From contig JAABRX010000021.1 in the NCBI GenBank assembly GCA_011390675.1, positions 1-43,692 of the forward strand: a DNA stretch of 43,692 nucleotides. The letters run 5' to 3'. This stretch comes from Trueperaceae bacterium (GTDB taxonomy: Bacteria > Deinococcota > Deinococci > Deinococcales > Trueperaceae). Shown one piece after another: positions 8,101-15,615 of the stretch. The position numbers were made by a program, and so were the translations under genes. A model generated the notes under the pieces. The model was not told where the DNA came from. It was given only the letters and a program-made list of their open reading frames with translations, and ran no database searches. Numbering within the stretch: position 1 is the first letter of the stretch; every line of letters starts with the position of its first letter.

Positions 8101-8106
8101 ATGCTA
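8101..8106 (-). promoter_or_regulatory. -10 box, leaderless promoter of the first AEC permease
   Basis: TAGCAT on the minus strand, seven bases, then the GTG start at 8093. Confidence 0.7.
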
Positions 8107-8147
8107 CCCCCAACGCACCGCCGCGCACGCGGACGGTGGCGCGAGAA

Positions 8148-9056
8148 TCAGATCCAGCGCTGCGCCAGCGTCAGCACGACCGGCAGGGTGGCGAGCGCCA
8201 GCGCCGTCCCCGCCACCACCGCGTCGCCCACCAGAGCCGCGTCGCCGTCGAACTCGACGGCGAGCATGGCGGTGTTCACGGCCGTCGGCATCGCGCCGAT
8301 CAGCACCAACACCGCGAGATCGAGCCCTTGGAGACCGACGAGCAGACCCACCGCGGCCGCCAGGAGCGGACCGACGCCGAGCTTGAGCCCCACCGCGGCC
8401 CAAGCCGCACCGCTCGGTCGCCAGCGACGAGCGCGGACCAGTTGCACCCCCAGCGTGAGCAGCACCAGCGGGATCGCCGCGTCGGCGAGCAGCCCGACGG
8501 CGCGCGCGAGGGCGGTCGGCGGGGCCAACCCGGCGCCGTTGACGATCAGACCCAGCAGCGCCGCCCAGAGCACCGGGAAGCCGAGCACGGTGCGGAGCGC
8601 GCGCGCCAGCGTCGTCGGGCGCCCGACCAGGCTGGGGCCGAGCGTGAACATCAAGAGCGACGTCGCGACGTAGAGCACGAGCGCCCGGTCGAGGCCGGCG
8701 GCGCCGAACGCGAACAGCGCCACCGGCAGGTTCAGGTTGGCGGCGTTCGGGAGCACGCTGGTGCCGACGAGCGCGCGGCGCCGGACGGGCGTCCATCGGC
8801 GGCCGACGAGCGCCGCGAGCGCCGCTGCGACCAGCAGGTAGCCGGCGTACCCGACGAGCAGCCGCGAGACGGTCGCGCCGGCCAGATCGAGCTCGGCGAG
8901 CGTGCGGTACGCGAGCGCTGGGACCGCGGCGTAGAGCGCGACCCGGTTGATGGGCGCCACCTCGAGCCCGAAGCGCAGGCCGATCGCGGCGCCGGCCGCG
9001 ATGACCAGGAAGACCGGCAGGACCACGTCGAGAAGGAGGACCAGGACCTCGGGCAC
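8148..9056 (-). CDS. AEC-family permease, second copy
   Basis: A 302-residue membrane protein with the same overall layout as its neighbour: about ten membrane segments, PNAANLNLPVALF in the first half and GAMPTAVNTAMLA in the second. The two neighbours share the family pattern but are clearly diverged, so this looks like an old duplication or two separate acquisitions rather than a recent copy. The GTG start at 9056 sits six bases after a TAGCAT box. The substrate is unknown; in this family it is usually a small organic anion. Confidence 0.82.
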   Translation of the reverse strand: MPEVLVLLLDVVLPVFLVIAAGAAIGLRFGLEVAPINRVALYAAVPALAYRTLAELDLAGATVSRLLVGYAGYLLVAAALAALVGRRWTPVRRRALVGTSVLPNAANLNLPVALFAFGAAGLDRALVLYVATSLLMFTLGPSLVGRPTTLARALRTVLGFPVLWAALLGLIVNGAGLAPPTALARAVGLLADAAIPLVLLTLGVQLVRARRWRPSGAAWAAVGLKLGVGPLLAAAVGLLVGLQGLDLAVLVLIGAMPTAVNTAMLAVEFDGDAALVGDAVVAGTALALATLPVVLTLAQRWI

Positions 9057-9062
9057 GGGCGC

Positions 9063-9068
9063 ATGCTA
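9063..9068 (-). promoter_or_regulatory. -10 box, leaderless promoter of the second AEC permease
   Basis: TAGCAT on the minus strand, six bases (GCGCCC), then GTG at 9056. The spacer is identical to that before khtT. Confidence 0.72.
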
Positions 9069-9107
9069 CCGGCTGTCCAGGTTCGTCGAGGGGTTCGGTC
9101 CGCGCAC

Positions 9108-10046
9108 CTACGGCGGCGGCGTGCCGTGCTTGGCCGGGGATTCCTGGAGGTAGCGGGCTCCGGCGATCACGCGCAGCGCGGCCGGCAGCACGCGCGCGAC
9201 CAACGGGGTGGTCCCGACCACGTCGCCGTCGAAATGCACCGGCAGTGGCGGGATGGCGTCGAGCCGCACCTCGCGCGCGCGCTCGAACTGCCGACGGCTG
9301 CCCGTACGCGTGACCAACCGCGCCACGGCGGCCGCGGCGCGCCAGAAGTCAGGGGAGCGCAGCACCGCGACGTCGACCCGGCCGTCGTGGGGATCGGCGT
9401 CCGGGCCCACCGGCACGCCGCCCAGCACCAAGCGCCCGGCGTTGAACAGCGTGACGGTGTGCGCGCTCAGGTGGGACGTTGCGCCGTCGAGGGTGAGCTC
9501 GATGCGGTGGCCGCGCAGCCGCGTCAAGCGCCGCAGCACGGCCCACACGTAGGCGAGGAAGCCGAAGCGCGCCTTGGCGGCCGCGTTGGCGTCGCGGTTG
9601 ATGTCGGCGTCGAGGCCGGCCCCCAGGAACAGCAGCGCGATCCCCTCCGGGGCCAGGACCTCGACCACGTCGAGGTCCACCGTCCGACCTGCGGCGAGGG
9701 CGGCGACCGCCTTCGCCGGGTCGATGGGCAGAGCGAGCACGCGGGCGAGGCCGTTGCCGGTTCCGACCGGGAGCACGCCCAGTTCGGCGCGTCCGCCCGC
9801 GTCGAGCAGACCCCTGGCGACTTCGTTGGCGGTGCCGTCGCCGCCGAACGCAAGCACCACCTCGAACCCCTCGTCGGCCGCGCCACGCGCCCAGGTGCGC
9901 GTGTCGTCCGAGTCCGTGGTGTGGCGGATCTCGGCTCGCGCGCCTGCGGTTTCGAGCGCGACCCGAACCGACTCCTCCGCCTCCGACGCGGCACCGCCGC
10001 CGGACACCGGGTTGAGCACCACGAGCACGCGTCGCCCTTCGAGCAT
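9108..10046 (-). CDS. diacylglycerol kinase / lipid kinase family protein (DAGK_cat)
   Basis: A 312-residue soluble lipid kinase of the DgkB/YegS group, which phosphorylates diacylglycerol or a related lipid at the inner face of the membrane. Seen: an N-terminal VLNPVSGGG nucleotide-binding loop at residues 10-18, the FGGDGTANEVARG motif around 67-79, and LPVGTGNGLAR at 92-102. The C-terminal half is the expected beta-sandwich (PVHFDGDVVG near residue 270). A longer open frame continues upstream, but the ATG at 10046 lies seven bases after a TACGAT box, so I take it as the leaderless start. Divergent from the phosphoribosyltransferase gene. The true lipid substrate is not deducible. Confidence 0.88.
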   Translation of the reverse strand: MLEGRRVLVVLNPVSGGGAASEAEESVRVALETAGARAEIRHTTDSDDTRTWARGAADEGFEVVLAFGGDGTANEVARGLLDAGGRAELGVLPVGTGNGLARVLALPIDPAKAVAALAAGRTVDLDVVEVLAPEGIALLFLGAGLDADINRDANAAAKARFGFLAYVWAVLRRLTRLRGHRIELTLDGATSHLSAHTVTLFNAGRLVLGGVPVGPDADPHDGRVDVAVLRSPDFWRAAAAVARLVTRTGSRRQFERAREVRLDAIPPLPVHFDGDVVGTTPLVARVLPAALRVIAGARYLQESPAKHGTPPP

Positions 10047-10053
10047 GGACCCC

Positions 10054-10059
10054 ATCGTA
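10054..10059 (-). promoter_or_regulatory. -10 box, leaderless promoter of the lipid kinase
   Basis: TACGAT on the minus strand, then GGGGTCC and the ATG at 10046. Confidence 0.68.
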
Positions 10060-10126
10060 CGCGGCGAATCGCGGCCGGTGATCGCAGATCCGGTGCGTGC
10101 CTCTGGCAGCGAGGCGCGTTCGGCGC

Positions 10127-10132
10127 TACCGT
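10127..10132 (+). promoter_or_regulatory. -10 box, leaderless promoter of the phosphoribosyltransferase
   Basis: TACCGT followed by GGCGCC and the ATG at 10139. This spacing decides the start against the upstream in-frame ATG at 10097. Confidence 0.7.
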
Positions 10133-10138
10133 GGCGCC

Positions 10139-10798
10139 ATGCGCTGGGGCGGTGACCCGCCGAACGACACCCGCTTCCGCGACCGCGACGATGCCGGCCG
10201 CCGTCTCGCCGAGCGCCTGCTCGCCGACGGCGCACAGGTGGACCTGGTGCTGGCGTTGCCGCGCGGCGGCGTGCCCGTCGCCGCGCCGGTGGCGCGGGCG
10301 CTCGGCGCGCCGCTCGACGTGCTGGTCGTGCGCAAGCTCGGCCTACCGGGCCATCCGGAGTTGGCGATGGGTGCGATCGGCCCCGGCGGCGTCCGCGTGC
10401 TCGTCGACGACGTGGTGCGTGGGTCCGCCGTCGCGCCTGCGGCGCTGGAGCGGGTCGAGGCCGCGGAGCGACGCGAGCTCGTACGGCGCGAGCACGCCTA
10501 TCGGGGCGATCGACCGCCCTCGGAGCTCGTTGGCCGCCGCGTGCTGATCGTCGACGACGGCCTCGCGACCGGCGCGACCGCCCGGGCGGCGGTCGCGGTG
10601 GCGCGCGCCGCCGGCGCCGCCTGGGTGGGCCTCGCGGTGCCGATCGGCCCACCGGACACCAGCGCCGAGCTGGGTGGGGACGTCGACCGCTCGTGGGTGC
10701 TCCACGCGCCGGCCTGGTTCTCGGCGGTGGGGCAGGGCTACGAGCGCTTCGGACAGGTGAGCGACGACGACGTCCGCGCGGCCCTCGCCGGCGCTTGA
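10139..10798 (+). CDS. phosphoribosyltransferase-domain protein (PRTase type I)
   Basis: A 219-residue protein with the type I phosphoribosyltransferase fold. The PRPP-binding motif VLIVDDGLATGAT is at residues 135-147, and PRGGVPVAAPVARALG at 41-56 marks the N-terminal part. Proteins of this shape form the stand-alone 'predicted phosphoribosyltransferase' family, sometimes fused to hydrolases; their substrate is not established. Two in-frame starts are possible; I choose 10139 because it lies six bases after a TACCGT -10 box. It converges with the small secreted-protein gene 16 bp downstream. No partner for nucleotide salvage is adjacent. Confidence 0.85.
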   Translation: MRWGGDPPNDTRFRDRDDAGRRLAERLLADGAQVDLVLALPRGGVPVAAPVARALGAPLDVLVVRKLGLPGHPELAMGAIGPGGVRVLVDDVVRGSAVAPAALERVEAAERRELVRREHAYRGDRPPSELVGRRVLIVDDGLATGATARAAVAVARAAGAAWVGLAVPIGPPDTSAELGGDVDRSWVLHAPAWFSAVGQGYERFGQVSDDDVRAALAGA

Positions 10799-10814
10799 GC
10801 GCAGCGGGCCGCGG

Positions 10815-11261
10815 TCAGCGCGAACGCGCCAACAGCCACACGAACTCGCGGCCGGTGCGGAAGGTGGTCAGCAGCGCCTTCCGGCCGTCGGCGTGCGCGA
10901 ACACCACCCGGGTCACCGTCGTGGCGCCGAGCTGGGTGGGGGTCGTCTCCGCACGCTCGAACCCGATCATGAACAGGTCGCGCTCGACGCCGTAGACGAG
11001 CGCCGGTTCCAGCGCCGCGGCGACCCCGGTGGCCGTGTAGACCTCGAAATCGGTCCACGACGCGGCGTCGGGCACGCGCGCGATCACGGCGCCGGTGCCG
11101 GCGCCCTGGGCGCGCAGGCTCCCCGAAGGGAGCTGCACGGTGGCGCCCTGCAGCTGCGCGATGATCGCCGTGGTCACCGTGACGTCGGCGAGGGTCTGCG
11201 CGATCGCGAGCGGCGCGAACGCGAGGGCGGCGGCCACGATCCACGTGCGGTGACGGTTCAT
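10815..11261 (-). CDS. small secreted protein, function unknown
   Basis: A 148-residue protein with a clear signal peptide (MNRHR, a hydrophobic stretch to residue 21, predicted cleavage after AIA). The mature part looks mostly beta (TGAVIARVP, VYGVERDLFMIGFER, TTVTRVVFAHADGRKALLTT) and resembles no family I can name. The ATG at 11261 lies five bases after a TAGGCT box that begins right behind the stop codon of pgi, so it has its own leaderless promoter even though it directly follows pgi on the same strand. Probably periplasmic or surface exposed. Confidence 0.7.
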   Translation of the reverse strand: MNRHRTWIVAAALAFAPLAIAQTLADVTVTTAIIAQLQGATVQLPSGSLRAQGAGTGAVIARVPDAASWTDFEVYTATGVAAALEPALVYGVERDLFMIGFERAETTPTQLGATTVTRVVFAHADGRKALLTTFRTGREFVWLLARSR

Positions 11262-11266
11262 GCCGC

Positions 11267-11272
11267 AGCCTA
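11267..11272 (-). promoter_or_regulatory. -10 box, leaderless promoter abutting the pgi stop codon
   Basis: On the minus strand the pgi stop TGA (11275-11273) is followed at once by TAGGCT, five bases and the ATG at 11261. Confidence 0.65.
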
Positions 11273-12919
11273 TCAGCGAGCGTCGCCCCGCAGCGCCCGC
11301 ACCCGCTCGATCAACGCGCGCGTCGACGCGTCGTGCGGACCGATCGCGGCGCCGTCGTCGAGCTCCGGCCGGATCCGGCTCGCGAGCACCTTGCCGAGTT
11401 CGACGCCCATCTGATCGAACGAGTTGACCCCCCAGATCACGCCCTGGACGAAGATCTTGTGCTCGTACAGCGCGATCAGCGTGCCGAGGACCTCGGGCGT
11501 CGACTGCGGGTAGAGGAAGAAGCTGCTCGGCCGGTTGCCCTCGAAGGTCTTGGCGGCGGCGAGCAGGTCGAGCTTCGCGCCGCTCACCCCTTGGGCCGCG
11601 AGCTCGCTGCGGGCCTCGTCCTCGGGGCGTCCGACCATGAGCGCCTCGGCCTGCGCCAGCGCGTTGGCGATGAGCAGCTCGTGTTGATCGGCCACCGGCC
11701 GGTGGCTGCGGGCGGCGACCAGGAAGTCCACCGGCACCAAGCGCGTGCCCTGGTGCAGCAGCTGGTAGAAGGCGTGCTGCCCGTTGGTGCCCGGCTGACC
11801 CCACACGATCGGCCCGGTGGTCGTGGTCACCGGCCGCCCGTCCGTGGTCACCGATTTGCCGTTGCTCTCCATGTCGGCCTGCTGCAGGTAGGCGGGCAGG
11901 TGGACCAAGTCGTGGTCGTACGGGAGGACCGCGTGCGTCTCGGCTTCGAAGAAGTTCGCGTACCAGACCCCGAGGAGCGCCATGAGGACCGGCGCGTTGG
12001 CGGCGAGCGGCGCGGTGCGCAGGTGGCGGTCGACCTGTTCGGCGCCGGCGAGGAAGGCCTCGAAGCGCTCGGGACCGACCGACAGCATCAGGGGCAACCC
12101 GATCGCGCTCCACACCGAGTAGCGTCCGCCCACCCAGTCCCAGAAGCCGAACACCTGCTCGGGGGGCACACCGAACGCTGCGGCGGCGTCGACGTTCGTG
12201 CTCAACGCGACGAAGTGGCGCGCCACCGCGTCCTCGCCGCCCGCAGCGACCAGCCACGCGCGCGCGGCGCGGGCGTTGGCCATCGTCTCTTGGGTGGTGA
12301 AGGTCTTGGACGCGACGATCACGAGGGTCGTGGCCGGATCCAAGCCCGCCAGCGCCTCGCTCAGGTCGGATGGATCGACGTTCGAGACGAAGCGCACCCG
12401 CAGCCGCTCGTGGGCGTACGCCGACAGCGCCTGGGTCGCCATCTTCGGGCCCAGGTCGCTGCCGCCGATCCCGATGTGCACCACGTCGTGGATCGGTCGG
12501 CCGTCGAAGCCGACGTGGGCGCCCGAACGAACGTCCTCGGCGAAGGCGGCGAGCCGAGCGCGCACCGCGCGCACGTCGGGCATGACGTCGGCGCCGTCGA
12601 CCTCGAAGCGCGCGTCCGGTCCGGCGCGCAGCGCGACGTGGAGCACGGCACGGTCCTCGGTGGTGTTGAGGTGGTCGCCGGCGAACATGCGCTCGATCGC
12701 CGGGGCGACGCCGGAGGCCTCGGCCAGCTCCACCAGCGCGGCCAGCGCTGCGTCGTCGACGCGGTGCTTGGACAGGTCGATCTCCACGTCGCCGACCTGC
12801 AGCTGCAGGCGCTCGGCACGCCCAGGGTCGGCTCGGAACAGGTCGCGCAGGTGGACGTCGTCCAGGCGTTCGGCGTGGGCGCGCACGGCGCGCCACTCGG
12901 GTGTGCGGGTGGCATCCAT
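11273..12919 (-). CDS. pgi: glucose-6-phosphate isomerase
   Basis: A 548-residue enzyme, the usual length for the long bacterial PGI type, interconverting glucose-6-phosphate and fructose-6-phosphate in glycolysis and gluconeogenesis. Seen: the IGIGGSDLGPKM sugar-phosphate loop near residue 150, SKTFTTQETMANA near 210, the first PGI signature region around VGGRYSVWSAIGLP, and the second signature near GVNSFDQMGVELGK close to the C-terminus. The start is the ATG at 12919 with a GGAAGGA ribosome binding site eight to ten bases upstream, one of the minority of genes here with a normal leader. It diverges from the DUF302 gene. Confidence 0.97.
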   Translation of the reverse strand: MDATRTPEWRAVRAHAERLDDVHLRDLFRADPGRAERLQLQVGDVEIDLSKHRVDDAALAALVELAEASGVAPAIERMFAGDHLNTTEDRAVLHVALRAGPDARFEVDGADVMPDVRAVRARLAAFAEDVRSGAHVGFDGRPIHDVVHIGIGGSDLGPKMATQALSAYAHERLRVRFVSNVDPSDLSEALAGLDPATTLVIVASKTFTTQETMANARAARAWLVAAGGEDAVARHFVALSTNVDAAAAFGVPPEQVFGFWDWVGGRYSVWSAIGLPLMLSVGPERFEAFLAGAEQVDRHLRTAPLAANAPVLMALLGVWYANFFEAETHAVLPYDHDLVHLPAYLQQADMESNGKSVTTDGRPVTTTTGPIVWGQPGTNGQHAFYQLLHQGTRLVPVDFLVAARSHRPVADQHELLIANALAQAEALMVGRPEDEARSELAAQGVSGAKLDLLAAAKTFEGNRPSSFFLYPQSTPEVLGTLIALYEHKIFVQGVIWGVNSFDQMGVELGKVLASRIRPELDDGAAIGPHDASTRALIERVRALRGDAR

Positions 12920-12967
12920 CGTTCGGTCCTTCCCGGACGCGCCACGACGGGCGGCGTTCGATGCCCC

Positions 12968-12973
12968 ACGCTA
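12968..12973 (-). promoter_or_regulatory. -10 box of the pgi promoter
   Basis: TAGCGT on the minus strand about 48 bases before the pgi ATG, giving a leader of roughly 40 nt that contains the GGAAGGA site. Confidence 0.5.
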
Positions 12974-13013
12974 GCCCGGTTTCGCGTTCGAGGTCGCCGC
13001 GTACGGATCCTGA

Positions 13014-13030
13014 ATACCCCGTTGGGGTAT
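13014..13030. promoter_or_regulatory. CsoR/RcnR/CstR-like operator palindrome
   Basis: ATACCCC and GGGGTAT, perfect 7-bp arms around GTT. C4/G4 tracts flanked by TA are the hallmark of sites for CsoR-family (copper, nickel or persulfide sensing) repressors. It overlaps the likely -10 box TATCCT (13028-13033) of the DUF302 gene, a position suited to repression. No csoR-like gene is in the window. Confidence 0.65.
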
Positions 13031-13033
13031 CCT
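13028..13033 (+). promoter_or_regulatory. -10 box of the DUF302 gene
   Basis: TATCCT sharing its first three bases with the right arm of the ATACCCC palindrome. A GGAGG site (13040-13044) lies six bases before the ATG at 13051. Confidence 0.5.
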
Positions 13034-13050
13034 CGGATCGGAGGTAGCCC

Positions 13051-13449
13051 ATGGATCCGCTCCGATCGACCGTTCCCGCGCCGCTTACCGAGGTCCGTAG
13101 TTCCGTCGAGGCCGCGCTCAAGGCGCAGGGCTTCGGCATCCTGACCGAGGTCGACCTGCAGGCCACGTTCCAAGCCAAGCTCGGCGTCGCCCACGAAGGT
13201 CATCGCATCCTGGGCGTCTGCAGCCCGAGCTTCGCCAAGCGCGCGCTGGACGTCGATCGCGACGTCGCGCTGCTGCTGCCGTGCACCGTCACGCTGCGCG
13301 AGGTACCGGGCGGTACCGAGGTGCGGGTGCTCGATCCGGAGGAGGCGTTCCAGGTCGCCGCACCCGAGACGCGCGCTCAGCTCGCACCGCTCGCTGGTGA
13401 GGTCAAGGCGTTGCTGGCCGCCGCCGTCGCGGCGCTGCGAGACGCCTGA
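13051..13449 (+). CDS. DUF302 family protein
   Basis: A 132-residue cytoplasmic protein with the DUF302 fold: an N-terminal strand-helix (EVRSSVEAALKAQGFGILTEVDLQATFQAKLG), a central LGVCSPSFAKRAL segment, and LLLPCTVTLRE followed by EVRVLDPEEAF. The biochemical role of DUF302 is unproven; such genes often lie beside metal- or sulfur-stress genes. Here the CsoR-type operator over its promoter supports a link to copper or reactive sulfur, but that is inference. C71 (GVCSPS) and C90 (LPCTV) are candidate metal or sulfur ligands. Monocistronic: the next gene has its own -10 box. Confidence 0.82.
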   Translation: MDPLRSTVPAPLTEVRSSVEAALKAQGFGILTEVDLQATFQAKLGVAHEGHRILGVCSPSFAKRALDVDRDVALLLPCTVTLREVPGGTEVRVLDPEEAFQVAAPETRAQLAPLAGEVKALLAAAVAALRDA

Positions 13450-13463
13450 CCCTCGCGTTCGGC

Positions 13464-13469
13464 TAGGCT
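13464..13469 (+). promoter_or_regulatory. -10 box of the MalT-like regulator gene
   Basis: TAGGCT 13 bases before the ATG at 13483, so a very short leader of about seven bases is expected. Confidence 0.55.
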
Positions 13470-13482
13470 CGAGGCGAGCGCC

Positions 13483-14739
13483 ATGACCCTCGCCCTGCCC
13501 CTCCCACGCGCCCGCCTGCGCCCGCCACCAGAGCGACCGACGGCGATCGCGCGGCCGCGCCTCCACGAGCGGTTCGACGCCGCGATCCGGTTCCCGGTGG
13601 CCCTGGTCGCGGCCCCCGCCGGGTACGGCAAGAGCACCGCCGTCGCGCAGTGGGCCAGAGCGCGTGGCCGGGCGCCGGCGTGGTGGTCGCTCGAACCCAG
13701 CGACGCTCCACCCGAACGCTTCGCGCCACTGCTCGCGGCCGCGGCGGCGAGCGGGTGGGGCCTGGACGTGGCGGTGGCGGCCGCGGCCGCGCCCGCCGAC
13801 CACGTCGCGGCGTTGCTCACGGCCCTCGAGCGAGCTCCGGTGGCCGACCGGGTGCTCGTCCTCGACGACGTCCACGAGCTGGGCTCGGCACCGGAGGCCT
13901 TCGCGCTGCTGCGCGGCCTGCTCGATCACCTGCCGGACGGCGTGGCGGTGCTGCTCGTGTCGCGCGTCGACCCCGACCTGCCGCTGGCGCGGTGGCACCT
14001 CGAAGGTCGCCTCGACCGCGTCGGCACGGACGACCTGCGCTTCCTGGAAGGGGAGGCGGCCGAGCTGCTCGCGGCGCTCGGAGTCGCCCTCCGCCCAGCG
14101 CTCGTGCGCACGCTCGTCCAGCGCACCGAGGGTTGGGGCGCCGGTCTCCACCTCGCTGCGCTCGGCCTGCGCGGCCGCGCCCCCGACGCGGTCGCGGACT
14201 TCGTCGAGCGCTTCACCGGCACCGACCCCTACGTCCTCGCGTACCTGGCCGAGGAGGTCCTCCAGAGGCTGCCGCCCAGGCTGCAGGACTTCTTGCTCCG
14301 CGTGAGCGTCGCCGACGTGCTCGACGTGCCGACCGCGGTGGCGCTCAGCGGTCGCGCCGACGCCGCGGAGCTGCTCGCCGAGGCGGAGCGTGCGCATCTG
14401 TTCCTGTACCCGGTCGACGCCGCCGCTCGCGTGGTGCGCTTCCACGCCAGCTTCCGCGAGCTGTTGCGCCGCCGCCTCGCGGACGCCGACCCAAGCCTGG
14501 CGGCGGACTTGCGCGCCCGGGTCGCCGGCCGCCCAGCGACCGACGTCGAGCCGCTCACCGACCGCGAGCGCGACGTGCTTCGCTGGCTGGCCACCGGCGC
14601 GACCAACGACGCCATCGCGCGTCGGCTGCAGCTGAGCCCCAACACCGTCAAGACCCACCTCAAGCGCCTGTTCGAGAAGCTGGACGTGGGCACCCGGACC
14701 GCCGCCGTCGCCCGCGCCCGCGACCTCGACCTCGTCTGA
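13483..14739 (+). CDS. compact MalT-like LuxR-family transcriptional regulator
   Basis: A 418-residue regulator of the STAND ATPase/LuxR type. Residues 43-52 are the Walker A loop ([10 protein letters not shown]), 125-131 the Walker B strand (LVLDDVH), and a winged-helix region follows to about 345. The last 65 residues are a GerE/LuxR helix-turn-helix ([34 protein letters not shown]). MalT itself is about 900 residues, with a long TPR-like sensor domain between ATPase and HTH; here that domain is missing and the two join directly. The signal may therefore be sensed by the ATPase part or by a partner protein. Its target is unknown; twin palindromes just downstream of the gene are candidates. 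Confidence 0.82.
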   Translation: MTLALPLPRARLRPPPERPTAIARPRLHERFDAAIRFPVALVAAPAGYGKSTAVAQWARARGRAPAWWSLEPSDAPPERFAPLLAAAAASGWGLDVAVAAAAAPADHVAALLTALERAPVADRVLVLDDVHELGSAPEAFALLRGLLDHLPDGVAVLLVSRVDPDLPLARWHLEGRLDRVGTDDLRFLEGEAAELLAALGVALRPALVRTLVQRTEGWGAGLHLAALGLRGRAPDAVADFVERFTGTDPYVLAYLAEEVLQRLPPRLQDFLLRVSVADVLDVPTAVALSGRADAAELLAEAERAHLFLYPVDAAARVVRFHASFRELLRRRLADADPSLAADLRARVAGRPATDVEPLTDRERDVLRWLATGATNDAIARRLQLSPNTVKTHLKRLFEKLDVGTRTAAVARARDLDLV

Positions 14740-14766
14740 CGCAGCCTCCACCCGACGGATGACGCG

Positions 14767-14800
14767 CGGGTCACCCGAGCGGGTGGTGACGGGTCACCCG
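14767..14800. promoter_or_regulatory. two direct copies of an imperfect palindrome before the DUF4342 promoter
   Basis: CGGGTCACCCG occurs at 14767-14777 and 14790-14800, centres 23 bp apart. The second copy ends nine bases before the TACCCT -10 box (14810-14815). This looks like paired operator sites for a dimeric regulator, possibly the LuxR-type protein encoded just upstream. Confidence 0.5.
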
Positions 14801-14809
14801 GCATGGCCC

Positions 14810-14815
14810 TACCCT
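14810..14815 (+). promoter_or_regulatory. -10 box for the DUF4342 gene pair
   Basis: TACCCT with a leader of about 58 nt before the chosen start at 14880. Confidence 0.45.
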
Positions 14816-14879
14816 CGAGGCGTAGAGGACCCCGGAGGACGGCGCCGCCGCGCCCCGAGGCCGAGAGAGGATGAAGATC

Positions 14880-15278
14880 ATGACCGATCCCCGCACCGAG
14901 GGCGATCCCACGCAAGCCGCACCCGAGGCCGAGCCCCGGGCCGAACGCACCGCCCGCGAGGAGTTCCGCGTGTCCGGCGAGGCCGTCGTCGCCAAGGTCA
15001 AGGAGCTGGTGCGCGAGGGCAACGTCCGCCGCATCATCATCAAGAACGACGACGGCCGCGTCCTGCTCGAGGTCCCGCTGACCATCGGCGTCATCGGCAC
15101 CGTGCTGCTGCCCGTGTGGGCCGCACTCGGCGCCATGGCCGCGCTCGTCGCCAACCTGACGCTCGCGGTCGAACGGGTCGAACGGGTCGAACCGCGCGAG
15201 CCCGCCGCCCCGGCCGCCACCCCATCCGACGCCGTCGCCCACCCGGCCCCGACGCACCAAGAGGAGGACCGTTCGTGA
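14880..15278 (+). CDS. DUF4342 domain protein
   Basis: A 132-residue protein. The core from about residue 28 to 100 matches DUF4342: EEFRVSGEAVVAKVKELVREG, VRRIIIKN, then a hydrophobic span (PLTIGVIGTVLLPVWAALG) likely to contact or cross the membrane. The N- and C-terminal tails are acidic and Pro/Ala-rich, with a VERVERVE run encoded by three GGTCGAACG-like repeats at 15167-15193. An ATG at 14871 is in frame, but the GAGAGG ribosome binding site touches it, whereas the ATG at 14880 has nine bases of spacing, so I choose 14880. Overlaps the next gene by four bases. Function unknown. Confidence 0.8.
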   Translation: MTDPRTEGDPTQAAPEAEPRAERTAREEFRVSGEAVVAKVKELVREGNVRRIIIKNDDGRVLLEVPLTIGVIGTVLLPVWAALGAMAALVANLTLAVERVERVEPREPAAPAATPSDAVAHPAPTHQEEDRS

Positions 15279-15541
15279 CCAACACCGTGCCCCCCACCGA
15301 CCCCCGCCCCCGTCCCGAAGGCGTCGGCAGCGCCCTGCGCCGCGGCTGGCGTGCCCTCAACGAGCGCACCCTCGTCGCCCGCAAAGGCGGTCGCGACCGC
15401 ATGCACCTTCCGCTCTCCGTCGCCACGATCCTGGCGGTGGTCCTGCTCAGCTGGAGTTGGCCGATCGTGCTCGCCGCCGTCGGCATCGCGCTCGTCGCGC
15501 GCGTCGAGTTCGTGGTCGTCCGGGAGGACGTCCCGGCCTGA
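15275..15541 (+). CDS. small membrane protein, partner of the DUF4342 gene
   Basis: An 88-residue protein starting at GTG 15275, overlapping the stop of the DUF4342 gene (GTGA) and preceded by a strong GAGGAGG ribosome binding site seven bases away. It has a basic, Pro-rich N-terminus and a hydrophobic stretch at residues 45-73 (SVATILAVVLLSWSW onward) that forms one or two membrane segments. No known family comes to mind. Tight overlap suggests that it works with DUF4342, perhaps as its membrane anchor. A strong hairpin terminator follows. Confidence 0.72.
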   Translation: MTNTVPPTDPRPRPEGVGSALRRGWRALNERTLVARKGGRDRMHLPLSVATILAVVLLSWSWPIVLAAVGIALVARVEFVVVREDVPA

Positions 15542-15561
15542 CCGGTCCGTCCGAACGGCAG

Positions 15562-15595
15562 GCGCCCGCCGCACCGAGTCAGGTGCGGCGGGCGC
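15562..15595. terminator. hairpin terminator between convergent genes
   Basis: A perfect 14-bp stem (15562-15575 with 15582-15595) around the loop GAGTCA. It separates the DUF4342 operon from the minus-strand two-TM gene and could serve both directions; the T-run is minimal (TT). Confidence 0.75.
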
Positions 15596-15615
15596 TTCCG
15601 GTTCGCGCAGCAGCC

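Noticed and set aside
7509-10547. 1012-codon open frame on the plus strand
   Set aside because: It lies opposite the AEC permeases and the lipid kinase, which have family motifs; its Gln/Arg/His-rich translation is typical antisense shadow.
12361-14751. 796-codon minus-strand frame opposite the MalT-like gene
   Set aside because: No recognisable domain, and it crosses the pgi promoter and DUF302; its tail is an out-of-frame copy of pgi.
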